A stretch of 64,000 nt of DNA from positions 38,577,660-38,641,659 of the forward strand of contig NC_067206.1 of the NCBI RefSeq assembly GCF_026262505.1, given 5' to 3'. Position numbers and translations under genes: made by a program. The notes below the pieces were generated by a model. It saw only the letters and a program-made list of their open reading frames with translations, did no database searches and was not told the DNA's origin. This document shows positions 1 through 7,443 of this stretch, in pieces (within the stretch, counting starts at the first letter, position 1; the number at the start of each line of letters is the position of its first letter). This DNA comes from Trichomonas vaginalis G3 (Eukaryota; Parabasalia; Trichomonadida; Trichomonadidae).

Positions 1-281
1 AAAATTGAACTGGATTTAGGGAATACAATTGGAATTTGATTAGAATAAATGAAATAAAGGGAGTTAACTGTAATAAGCATGAAATATCTAGTATTTTAGA
101 GCTATCTCATCAAAATTTGAGCTCACTCCTGGGATACAAAATATTCAATTGTTTTATGTCAAATAACCTTATTATAAAAACCTTATTACGACGAAAAACC
201 TTAAATTAACTTTAATTTTGTCAGAATGTATTCAATACAAAGTTCGAAAACTTGAAGAAAATATATTACTTTTTTATAAAA

Positions 282-595
282 TTATACAAATAAAGCAAGA
301 CAATTGATGTTAAAAATAAAATATCGAAAAGCATAGATGATAAAATTATTATTTACTTGGTTTGAGCAATTGCAAACAACTCCATTTCTTTCGAGGGTGA
401 ATGGATCTGATGGTTGGATTCGAATGTATCCATTTCCGGAGTGACCGGTGACGATCTTATTTTGTGGTGATTTGAAAGTTTTGTCACCACCAAGCAAAAC
501 AACATTATACAGATCGGGTGATGCATAACTACTTCCACCACCACCACCTGCTAAATCTGCGCCACCACCACCGCCGAAATAACCACTTCCCCCTC
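282..595 (-). pseudogene. Host glycine-rich protein gene, C-terminal part
   Basis: This is the last piece of a host glycine-rich protein gene read on the minus strand. It encodes runs of glycine (SGYFGGGGGADLAGGGGG) followed by LYNVVLLGGDKTF and GHSGNGYIRIQP. The Gly-rich block followed by a G-x-S-G-x-G-Y-I-R-I end resembles the ALK/LTK-like glycine-rich domain proteins that are abundant in Trichomonas. The upstream part of the gene lies at 1711-2243. The two pieces were separated by a short DNA transposon that left an 8-bp duplication (588-595 and 1711-1718). Setting the insert and one duplication copy aside, the glycine-rich reading continues in phase, so the gene was open when it was hit. 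The function of the family is not established; surface or secreted roles are only inferred. Confidence 0.7.
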
Positions 596-1710
596 TAGGG
601 TTGTTAAAAATATCAAAAATTAGCGTTTTGAAGACACCATGGTGTCTTATAATTTTCCCTTCCTTATTGGCGTGTAGAAATAAATGCGCCAATAGATTGA
701 AGAAGAAGAATTGTTTTTCTCTTAATGAACCTTAATCCTTTTGATATAAGAATATTAAAAACATTAATATAATTTCGATTTCGGAAATTAAATTTCCAAA
801 TTTTTTGTCGATTTCGGAAATAACAGGATCCCGCATCCAACACGCAACAACAAAACACAAAACACACTTTTTGGTTCTTTCATCGTTTTAATCGTAATTT
901 ATGTAATACATGATTTGGATAAATTTTACAAAAATAGAACCTATATTATATTCTTTTCAAAGATTCTTGCAAATCATCAAAAATAATTGTATTTTAAAAA
1001 ACGATCAAATTATCCTTTCATGATTTTAAACTTAAATTAGTTTTTATGATTGACTAAAGCAATCATATTTATTCATCATTAAATAAACAAAAAAATAATA
1101 TTTGAGAGTTATTTCAAAAAAAACACATTGAATTTATTAATTTGTCTCAATTTCAGTATTATAAATTTTTATAATTTCAATATTTTGAAATACACTTTTT
1201 AATATTTCAATATTTATGATATTTCAATGTATTAAGTGGTCTCAAATTGAGCTTCTCAAATATAAGTTGGCCTATTCAAATAATAAAATTAAATAATATT
1301 TAAAATAATAAATAAAAGTGATTAAGGTCATAGCAAAACGGCTGTTTCAGTCATTAATTCTTAAAAATAAAAAGGGTAAAAACTAAATACAATGGGTAAA
1401 ATTCAATAGTGTCTGTGCTATCGTTCAATTTGAAGGTGTCTTTTGAAACCGCAAGACACATTGAATTTTTGAATAGTGTATTATGGTTTGACAGACACCA
1501 ATGAAAAAAATAAAATGATATTTATTTTAAATATATAAGATCCTTATATAAAATATAAATATTTTATCGTTTTATTTTCTTGTTTTAGAAATGTTTTTTA
1601 TTGAAAAATCAATAAAACTAACTCCAAAATAAAATTTTTGATTTAAAGACACTATGATGACACCAGGCAAATCTTCCAAGACACCTATCGTCGGGAATCT
1701 AACAACCCTA
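596..1710. mobile_element. hAT-like non-autonomous DNA transposon (MITE)
   Basis: This 1115-bp insert has matching inverted ends, TAGGGTTGTTA at 596-606 and its complement at 1700-1710. The flanking 8-bp direct duplications are TCCCCCTC at 588-595 and 1711-1718. An 8-bp duplication with ends starting (T/C)AGGG is the hAT pattern. The interior is AT-rich, has several GTGTCTT/AAGACAC inverted motifs near both ends (for example around 635-655 and 1640-1690, and again near 1430-1500), and contains no credible coding region. It is therefore a deletion derivative or MITE that would need a transposase from elsewhere. The perfect duplication and intact host frame on both sides suggest a fairly recent insertion. 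Confidence 0.8.
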
Positions 1711-2243
1711 TCCCCCTCCTCCAGCTGATCCCTCTGCGCTGCAAGCAGCATCACCACCTTTCAAATATTTTCGCTTTGTTCCGTTTATTGCATCCCAGCC
1801 AGTGGCCCCAACATAAACTCCACCATCTCCTGGACGAGATGATGTTGCTCCTTTGCCTCGAACCTTTTTGGCATTTTCTGAGTCCAAATTTGTCGCATCT
1901 CCGAGAGCATCGCCAGCGAATGGGCCTCCAACGTCTCCAAAGAACTCGTTTTTATAATACCCAGAGCCACCTCCTGCACCAGAGACAAGGAGGATGTGTT
2001 TTCCATATGGATCAGTCGATATGAATGTCGCAGCTCCTCCAGTGCAGGAACTTTTTAAGCAAATCTTGTTTTTGCCACCTTCAAACTGTCCGGTGGTAAA
2101 TTCTGAATTTCCGCACATCCCTTTAGCTCCAACATATGCGTAAAGTGTTTTTATTTTATCAAGAATCAGAATTGCTTCTGAGTAAGCACCATGACCACCT
2201 GATGGATCGAAGGATCCACCTTGGGCTCCCCATATCATAATTA
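1711..2243 (-). pseudogene. Host glycine-rich protein gene, central part
   Basis: This minus-strand segment encodes a glycine-rich domain beginning MIWGAQGGSFDPSGGHGAYS and continuing through AYVGAKG, LLVSGAGGGSGYY and GDGGVYVGATGW to a glycine run. The opening WGAQGG is the hallmark start of ALK/LTK-type glycine-rich domains, in which a conserved W-G-A/G-x-G-G follows a G-T-(Y/W) strand. Its N-terminal side is cut by the Polinton whose end is at 2244, and its C-terminal side by the MITE ending at 1710. The remaining N-terminal bases lie at 19478 onward, across the Polinton. Cysteines are also present (CGNSEF, CLKSSC). It is disrupted host coding sequence rather than part of either element. 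Confidence 0.75.
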
Positions 2244-2821
2244 AGTTAGTATACAAGTCTTGGGTACGGCGGCACTGCGTTCCACCTTACCCAATACTTG
2301 TGAATTTGACACTTTACAAAGCCGCCAACCACTTCACCTCACTAACGACTTCGCTAACAACTTCACTAATGAAAAAATAAACGTTCACACTAACGTTCCC
2401 ACTAATGTTCTCATTTACAAAAGTATTGCAGCGCTTCCCATTGCTGTGCTTCACACAATAGTTCATATTCTTCAGTATCGCTGCTGTCACTCCAATCGTC
2501 AGAGTCAAAATCACTGTCAAAATAAATGTATGTAAGTTTTGACAAAGCTAATGAAACACGCTTACCGTTTGTATCTATTGCTTTTATATATCTCCCATTA
2601 TGTTTGTTGTCGTAAACGCTCAAACTAACTTTACCCTTTCTCCCTCGTATCTGATAGAATGTATTTTCACGAGGAACGAAGAACAAATTCTTGAACTCAT
2701 GACCGTTGTAGTTTGTTATCTCAATAGTTTTCGTCATTTATATAAAAATAAAATAAAAAATAAACTTAAAAATAAATGATATCACCACCCTCACACGTAT
2801 GAAAACATAGCACAAAAATAA
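2244..2821. repeat. Left TIR of element 1
   Basis: About 578 bp that reappears inverted at 18907-19477 with only a handful of differences. It carries a whole small gene (2411-2737). After a gap, a second block at about 2872-2905 matches 18827-18860 inverted, so the similarity extends past the formal TIR edge. Just inside the TIR, 2831-2875 is a variant of the GTTAGATCTAAC-centred palindrome that is repeated many times in element 2. Confidence 0.9.
2411..2737 (-). CDS. TIR-encoded small protein with the HNH-associated C-terminal module
   Basis: The 108-residue product lies wholly inside the left TIR. Residues about 5-75 (IEITNYNGHEF, FFVPRENTFYQI, DTNGKRVSLALSKL) resemble the C-terminal part of the HNH endonuclease at 38353-38937 (IEITDYGKHTLEF, EEQDSFYFY, DADGKYVRLYLNKF) and of the one at 14299-14813. 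The C-terminus is highly acidic (FDSDFDSDDWSDSSDTEEYE). So this looks like a stand-alone copy of the module that follows the nuclease core, without an HNH core of its own. Its role is unknown; DNA or protein binding at element ends is only a guess. The start is chosen because ATG follows the AT-rich leader (TATATAAATG on the coding strand). Confidence 0.65.
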   Translation of the reverse strand: MTKTIEITNYNGHEFKNLFFVPRENTFYQIRGRKGKVSLSVYDNKHNGRYIKAIDTNGKRVSLALSKLTYIYFDSDFDSDDWSDSSDTEEYELLCEAQQWEALQYFCK

Positions 2822-2882
2822 TGTTTATGTTAGAATGTTAGATCTAACACGTTTTCTAACCTCATTTCTAACCCTGTTGAAT

Positions 2883-3410
2883 TCATTGCTTTATAACTCT
2901 CTTCCTTGGTTTCTTTTTAGTTGCTTTCTTCACGTCTGTCTCCAACTTGACTGTCTTTCTTCTTCGGCCGTAATGATACCAGTTACTTCCACCAGTCAAT
3001 GGGTCAAATGGTCTTTCGTAAGGGTTTCCATACATTCCATAGGGACCATACGGAAGAACTACTAGTGGAGAAGAAACATTTTCTTTAGTTCCATCGACTC
3101 TATTTAAATGCATTGTTTCACCTTTCATCTGGTCATTAAAGTCTTTTGCGTGTTTTGCAAACTCATCGTCCTTTCCTAAAGCATTTTCTGACTCAGTCGC
3201 AACCAAATTGGATACTTTATTTATGAGCCCTATTTTATTTAATCTTAACTTCTTTGCAACCCAGCCTCCAATCTTCCCTTTATTTGCATCTAATGTCTTC
3301 GAAACCCTTCCTCCACTCATTTTATTTACTGCGTCATAAGCTCCAAGTGCTTTTGCTCCAAATGCTAATGCTTTTGTTCCCATTGCGCCTAAAGCTGCCC
3401 AAGCTACCAT
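2883..3410 (-). CDS. Basic glycine/alanine-rich protein, candidate minor virion protein
   Basis: The 175-residue product opens with a small-residue, amphipathic stretch (MVAWAALGAMGTKALAFGAK) and has a Lys-rich middle (KKLRLNKIGLINKV). It then has a Tyr/Gly/Pro patch (YGPYGMYGNPYERPF) and ends in a very basic tail (KKATKKKPRKRVIK). This layout resembles membrane-active, nucleic-acid-associated minor virion proteins such as adenovirus pVI/pX-like proteins, but there is no diagnostic motif. It is the first gene of a minus-strand run (2883-4516) that begins next to the ATPase gene, consistent with a late structural cluster. Element 2 has a positional analogue at 39872-40273. Confidence 0.55.
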   Translation of the reverse strand: MVAWAALGAMGTKALAFGAKALGAYDAVNKMSGGRVSKTLDANKGKIGGWVAKKLRLNKIGLINKVSNLVATESENALGKDDEFAKHAKDFNDQMKGETMHLNRVDGTKENVSSPLVVLPYGPYGMYGNPYERPFDPLTGGSNWYHYGRRRKTVKLETDVKKATKKKPRKRVIKQ

Positions 3411-3635
3411 TTACCCCATATTAAAATCATCTCTCTTCAATATTATCTCATAAAAGTTCTCGTTACTGGAGAAAGTCAATGAAACATAAGCGTTCTCACG
3501 GGCTTCGCCTTCACCGCTTTGCGGTCTATCTAACTTCTTTCTTATCTCATCTATACGCTTCAAAATGTCTGAACAATTGCTAACATCTTCTACAACAGTT
3601 ATTTCATCATGAATGACCTTCAAGAACAAGCTCAT
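3411..3635 (-). CDS. Small unknown element protein
   Basis: A 74-residue product (MSLFLKVIHDEITVVEDV) with an N-terminal beta-like stretch, an acidic/Lys helix around residues 20-40 and a C-terminal FSSNENFYEIILKRDDF segment. It lies directly between its neighbours, with the next stop and start within a few bases, so it is probably co-transcribed with 3636-4307 and 2883-3410. No family recognised. ATG is preceded by the TTAAATG-type leader seen at many genes in this element. Confidence 0.55.
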   Translation of the reverse strand: MSLFLKVIHDEITVVEDVSNCSDILKRIDEIRKKLDRPQSGEGEARENAYVSLTFSSNENFYEIILKRDDFNMG

Positions 3636-4307
3636 TTAATATGCTATTAAAATCATCTCAATAATGAGTCCATCCTTTCCATCTTTAGGTAGCACAACAT
3701 CTTTCATTGAAGAAGGTTCGACAAGTCTTATGTTAAACTTACTGACAAAGTTTGTTATACTATAATGCTTCGGTGGTGAATACATGTAGTTTGAAAGACA
3801 TAATATAGATTCTTCAGCAAATTCACTTATACTGGATTTTATAACAATGTTCTCACGAGACCAAATGCCACCAATTGACAATCTTGTAAGCAATCCTGCT
3901 GAACCTTCAACTGTAAACGTCGATGGTAACATTCCACGAAGGTCATCTATTGACATCTTTGAGTCACTGAATTTAAAGATTTTCTTAAAGCAATCGTCAT
4001 TATCTAACCATGCAATAGCTTTGAAGTTTTCATTCGAATATACATCTGCTTCATTAAATGTAAAACCTGACTTCTTTGCAGAGATGACTTTAAAATCTAT
4101 TGCATTTGTTTCAAAATTATATGCTATGGTAACTTCTGAAGGTAATGGATGCCCTTCCGCAGTCAGTTGTTCTCTCACTACCGTTTGAAGCTTTGTATTA
4201 AAAACTTTCATGTCATCTCCTGTATCTAAGTTCACATACACAGCAACAGGGAAACTATCTTGCTTCTTTGTTTCATCATTATATCTCAAAACATTAAAGT
4301 TCTTCAA
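3636..4307 (-). CDS. Unknown element protein, 223 aa
   Basis: A mostly beta-rich 223-residue protein: FPVAVYVNLDTGDDMKVF near the start, then EVTIAYNFETNAIDFKVIS, a central SIGGIWSREN and a C-terminal DGKDGLIIEMILIAY. The alternating hydrophobic strands and lack of a signal peptide or membrane segment fit a virion structural protein, and its place in the 2883-4516 run next to the packaging ATPase supports that. No family is recognised with confidence. Its stop overlaps the start region of its neighbour at 4304-4516 by a few bases, as in a compact operon-like array. Confidence 0.6.
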   Translation of the reverse strand: MKNFNVLRYNDETKKQDSFPVAVYVNLDTGDDMKVFNTKLQTVVREQLTAEGHPLPSEVTIAYNFETNAIDFKVISAKKSGFTFNEADVYSNENFKAIAWLDNDDCFKKIFKFSDSKMSIDDLRGMLPSTFTVEGSAGLLTRLSIGGIWSRENIVIKSSISEFAEESILCLSNYMYSPPKHYSITNFVSKFNIRLVEPSSMKDVVLPKDGKDGLIIEMILIAY

Positions 4308-4516
4308 TAATATTGTTCTTCTGCTGGAATACTTCGAACCTGTCTGATTTCAATAGCTTTCTCACCTCCTACATACTCTACCCAGTGTCTTGGATATTCA
4401 TAAGTATACTGACTTTCTTGAATTTTGGTTGGTTTCATCATAACATGTTCATAGTATATCTTTATACTCTTGTCAGTTAGACTCGGTGCTATGTTCTGAA
4501 TATTTCTGACTTGCAT
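4304..4516 (-). CDS. Small unknown element protein
   Basis: About 70 residues starting MQVRNIQNIAPSLTDKSIKI and ending VRSIPAEEQYY. The frame is open further upstream to 4603, but that part overlaps the divergent ATPase gene. I chose the ATG at 4516 because it lies just 16 bp from the ATPase ATG across a divergent promoter like those elsewhere in the window. The protein has a YEHVMMKPTKIQESQYTYEY segment rich in aromatics. No family recognised. It would be the first gene of the minus-strand run down to 2883. Confidence 0.5.
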   Translation of the reverse strand: MQVRNIQNIAPSLTDKSIKIYYEHVMMKPTKIQESQYTYEYPRHWVEYVGGEKAIEIRQVRSIPAEEQYY

Positions 4517-4532
4517 TTTTAATGGAGATAAA
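4517..4532. promoter_or_regulatory. Tight divergent promoter (element 1)
   Basis: Only 16 bp (TTTTTAATGGAGATAAA-like) separate the start codons of the minus-strand run (4516) and the ATPase gene (4533). Similar 16-18-bp spacers with T-rich left and GATAAA/TAAAA right halves separate 7426/7444, 28997/29016, 40273/40291 and 42479/42498, so the spacer probably holds both initiation sites. Function is inferred from recurrence and position. Confidence 0.5.
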
Positions 4533-5420
4533 ATGAAGCATTTAATACATGACGTAGATGAAGACATGAATGAAACCACAGATAAACTTAACTCTTCTCT
4601 CATTCTTCCTTTCAGTAAGGACTATGAGTTCTGTTCAAATGGTGTTTATTTCTATTGTGGAAAGATGGGTTCAGGTAAGACATTTAACCTCATTCGTCAT
4701 ATACTCATAACAGAACGTTTAGGAAACGACTCTTACTATGACCAAATCATTATATCAGCAACTTCAGACTCTATGGACTCAACAGCGAAAACATTTATGT
4801 CAAAAGTTCAAGCCTCTGTCGTTAAAGTTCCAGACAGTGAACTCATTGAATTTCTTCAACGTTACATTCGACGTAAGAGGAAATATTATGTCATCGTAGA
4901 GTTCATACAGTCAGGAATGCAAAAGACTTCAGAAGAGATGGAAAGAATTATTGACAAACACCACTTACGACAATACTCAGGAGTTTACGATATGAAACGA
5001 CTTACAAACTACATTCTGTCAAAACTTTCAAAATACCCCTTCAAAAAGTATCCTTCAAACACTCTGCTCGTTTGTGACGACTTCGCCGGAAAAGGTTTAG
5101 TGTCAAAACCAGACTCACCATTAGCTAACATCATTACTAAAGTCAGACATTACCATTTAACTGTAGCAATACTTATGCAAACATGGAGGTTTTTAGCTTT
5201 AAACATAAAACGTCTCATAACTGACTTCGTTATCTTTCAAGGTTTCTCACGTTATGATATTGAACTCATTTGGAAACAGTCAGGTATAACATTACCTTTT
5301 GAAGAAATTTGGGAAGCATATAAGTCTCTCATCTCTCCTCGTTCATACCTTGAGATTCATATCATGACTAATACCATTAAAGTCAAAAATATTCCATGGG
5401 AACGACCAACATTGTTTTAA
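4533..5420 (+). CDS. Genome-packaging ATPase (A32/FtsK-HerA-like)
   Basis: The 295-residue product carries a Walker A loop, CGKMGSGKT, at about residues 42-50 and a Walker B strand, LLVCDDFA, at about 178-185. Spacing and length are typical of the A32-like packaging ATPases of Polintons, virophages and large DNA viruses, which pump genome DNA into a preformed capsid. Between the motifs lies a helical region (YIRRKRKYYVIVEF), and after Walker B comes IITKVRHYHLTVAILMQTWR, a sensor-like segment also found in the broken homologue at 32632-33500 of element 2. It starts from the divergent promoter at 4517-4532. The reading frame looks whole. Confidence 0.85.
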   Translation: MKHLIHDVDEDMNETTDKLNSSLILPFSKDYEFCSNGVYFYCGKMGSGKTFNLIRHILITERLGNDSYYDQIIISATSDSMDSTAKTFMSKVQASVVKVPDSELIEFLQRYIRRKRKYYVIVEFIQSGMQKTSEEMERIIDKHHLRQYSGVYDMKRLTNYILSKLSKYPFKKYPSNTLLVCDDFAGKGLVSKPDSPLANIITKVRHYHLTVAILMQTWRFLALNIKRLITDFVIFQGFSRYDIELIWKQSGITLPFEEIWEAYKSLISPRSYLEIHIMTNTIKVKNIPWERPTLF

Positions 5421-5421
5421 A

Positions 5422-5807
5422 GTTTAACCTTCAATTGACTGATGGTAAACAAATTCCATGCATCTCTGTCGCCATTTCTGTTAATATTTTTGCTGTCATT
5501 CATATCATCACTTCCCCATCCGTTAGCTTTTGAGGATATGCGTTAGAATAGCTGTTCTTAAATGAAGGCTTTTCACCTTTGAGAGATAAACTCTATAACT
5601 TTCTGCATACTTTATGTTTGAACCTCCTGAGCCATCATTGACATAAATTTTTATAGGCTTCCACCCTTTGTTCATATTCCTGCTTCTTCCCTTTGCTCTT
5701 TTGTTCAGTAGTTCTACATCTTTATACACAGCACCTGTCTCAGTGAATTCAACAATATTTTCATTCGTTAGCTTTACATTCAAACCCTTGTCGAGTATAT
5801 TGTTCAT
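5422..5807 (-). pseudogene. Unknown element gene, broken
   Basis: A minus-strand gene whose N-terminal part reads MNNILDKGLNVKLTNENIVE with a basic patch further on (NKRAKGRSRNMNKGW) and a YVNDGSGGSNIKYAESYRVY segment. Coding signal continues towards 5422, convergent with the ATPase gene stop at 5420. No family recognised. The start at 5807 is divergent from the gene beginning at 5841, with a TTTTTATTCTATAT spacer. The gene looks broken. Confidence 0.45.
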
Positions 5808-5840
5808 TTCATACATATAAAGGTTTTTATTCTATATGAA

Positions 5841-6172
5841 ATGAGAAGCAAATCCATCTTAGCTGGTGCCGTTAATGTTCCAATTGAACCAACATCAAAT
5901 GTTGACTCACGAACGACAAACAATATTGTCATAAAGAACTATAGTTCAGAGTGTTTGAAAGAGCCAGAACCAGAGCTGAAATCCGTGATTTAAACACAGC
6001 TTCAAACGCTAACGCTACATCAGATGTTAAGTTAGAGTATCCACCACTGGACCAAATTCTTTCAAGAGAAGCCAACGACAACCCTTACATAAATGTTCAA
6101 ACAAATCCTTCAGATAACGTAGACCATTACCTTCTTCAGTTATACCAAACAATTTTTACTCAAAGACGATAA
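5841..6172 (+). pseudogene. Small element gene, broken, with a counterpart in element 2
   Basis: Begins MRSKSILAGAVNVPIEP and has downstream coding for RTRAEIRDLNTASN and YPPLDQILSREAND. Low-complexity Asn/Ala/Pro stretches and the position just upstream of a CC-containing partner gene (6220-6453) and the penton-like gene match 29016-29321 in element 2. It is probably the equivalent gene; sequence similarity is weak apart from the overall composition and the LSSVADIRND/IRDLNTAS-like region. Broken. Confidence 0.4.
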
Positions 6173-6219
6173 GAAGCTTTGATAAATCTTATAAGTAAGA
6201 ACCAAATAATTCTAAAAAG

Positions 6220-6453
6220 GAGGACCTTGAAAATGTTATATCACGAATAACAGGAAAGCAATGTGTCATTGACTATCTCGACCCTGAAATCGAATGCTGT
6301 GGTCAACACCAATATATCATGAAAATAGGTAACATCCGCATCATTGAAACACCAGGAACTACAGGAGTTGAGTTTAAGTATAAATATTCGAACGAGTATA
6401 CAAAACTATCTACTGACTATAAACTTTGTTTGAAATATGTTTTAGTAAATTAA
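6220..6453 (+). pseudogene. Partner of the 29321-29596 protein family, broken
   Basis: The plus strand encodes YLDPEIECCGQHQYIMKIG and VEFKYKYSNEYTKL, ending YKLCLKYVLVN at 6453. The E-P/x-I-x-C-C-G core and following beta strands match IEPDIACCGVSYNVIDKIY and LNLKYSFPDVIKIF in the intact 91-residue protein at 29321-29596. The order relative to the penton-like gene is also comparable between the elements. This identifies a small conserved gene pair of unknown function. The copy here looks broken. Confidence 0.5.
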
Positions 6454-6689
6454 AGCAACTTATAGTATCTATCCAAAACTTCTTCAACAGTATCGAATTC
6501 ATCTTCATAATGCAAACCTAATCTTATTGACTTGGTGCAGTTTTCACTAACACAATATTTTTCTGTTCTCTTGACTGACATAACTAACTCATTTGTTTCA
6601 TCAAACAGCAACAACCAAAGTTCATGACCTAATACATAACATTCATACTTTATATTTTTAGCTCTGAGTTCTCTTGTAAGCTGTTGCAT
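6450..6689 (-). CDS. Small unknown element protein, 79 aa
   Basis: MQQLTRELRAKNIKYECYVL followed by HELWLLLFDETNELVMSVKR and a C-terminal acidic helix EDEFDTVEEVLDRYYKLL. It overlaps the 3' end of the penton-like gene (6650-7426) on the same strand, so it is probably translated from the same transcript. The broken minus-strand gene at 28659-28997 of element 2 occupies a roughly similar place and shares a comparable beta-strand pattern, but I would not claim homology. No family recognised. Confidence 0.5.
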   Translation of the reverse strand: MQQLTRELRAKNIKYECYVLGHELWLLLFDETNELVMSVKRTEKYCVSENCTKSIRLGLHYEDEFDTVEEVLDRYYKLL

Positions 6690-7426
6690 TTAATATTTTC
6701 TAAAAAGTCAACTTCAACAGTCATTCGCACTGGTGCCTTCAGTTCTACAGGCTCTCCTTGAATGTCAACAAGTCTGAATTGCATGTCTTTCAAATTATGA
6801 GGACTAATGCGAACCCATTTACCTAAATGAGTTGCTATGACAGGAACGTTTGGAATGAACATTGAATTGACTGCATAACAGAAGGATTTATATTCTACTG
6901 AACCTTTACTATTAACTCCTGAAATACCTGTGACATTAGCTATTTTTGACTCAATGTACAAACAATTACCATAACATACGTATGGAACAGATTTCATCTC
7001 AATCGTTTTGTCAACACTTTTCAAAGGAAATGTCATATGGTATGCTCCCAAAAGAAGTTGTACTCTATGACTCATTCTTGGTATCTTAAACTCCTTCGCA
7101 TAACTGAACTTCAAAACTCCTGCAATAAGTTTAACATTCATTAAGTTTTCTTCGTTATCCTTGTTTATTGTAGTATTTATGAGAGCATTTAACACTCCAG
7201 CTAATGTTTCCATCTTATATTCTACATTATTGTGAAATCTTATTTCATGCTTCTTTCCATCTATTTCAAGCTCCATGAAATCTGTTTCGTCAGTTATAAC
7301 GAATGAAGCGATAGTATTGAAGTCAACCATTCTGAATGCAAGCGCCTCATTCTGTAGACCTAAGTTTGTTTGTAGCTTTACTGTCCCGTATTCGTTTGGG
7401 TCTGTACTTTGCAAATAGAACAACAT
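6650..7426 (-). CDS. Candidate penton/minor capsid protein
   Basis: About 259 residues, beta-strand rich. The C-terminal part (ISPHNLKDMQFRLVDIQGEP then VELKAPVRMTVEVDFLEN) matches a pattern I associate with Polinton-type penton/minor capsid proteins, in which a strand with R/L-V-D-x-x-G is followed by a hydrophobic strand at the end of a jelly roll. Element 2 has a broken relative at 29601-30406 ending FVPVKLLCPMYLSMTAESFE. I chose ATG at 7426 (MLFYLQSTDPNEY) over an upstream ATG at 7459, because it sits 17 bp from the divergent start at 7444 and otherwise the genes would overlap. The family assignment is inference. Confidence 0.45.
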   Translation of the reverse strand: MLFYLQSTDPNEYGTVKLQTNLGLQNEALAFRMVDFNTIASFVITDETDFMELEIDGKKHEIRFHNNVEYKMETLAGVLNALINTTINKDNEENLMNVKLIAGVLKFSYAKEFKIPRMSHRVQLLLGAYHMTFPLKSVDKTIEMKSVPYVCYGNCLYIESKIANVTGISGVNSKGSVEYKSFCYAVNSMFIPNVPVIATHLGKWVRISPHNLKDMQFRLVDIQGEPVELKAPVRMTVEVDFLENIKCNSLQENSELKI

Positions 7427-7443
7427 TTTATTCTCATTAAAAT
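7427..7443. promoter_or_regulatory. Tight divergent promoter (element 1)
   Basis: 17 bp between the ATGs of the penton-like gene (minus) and the fibre-like region (plus). It contains TTTATTCTCATTAAAAT, which shares TTTATTCT and TAAAAT with the spacers at 28998-29015 and 42480-42497 in element 2. Confidence 0.5.

Noticed and set aside
596-1710. Mutator assignment for the small insert
   Set aside because: The duplication is 8 bp, not 9, and the ends start TAGGG; hAT fits better.
1776-2024. His/Gln/Leu-rich plus-strand frame
   Set aside because: Complement of the glycine-rich host gene; composition explained by reading Gly codons backwards.
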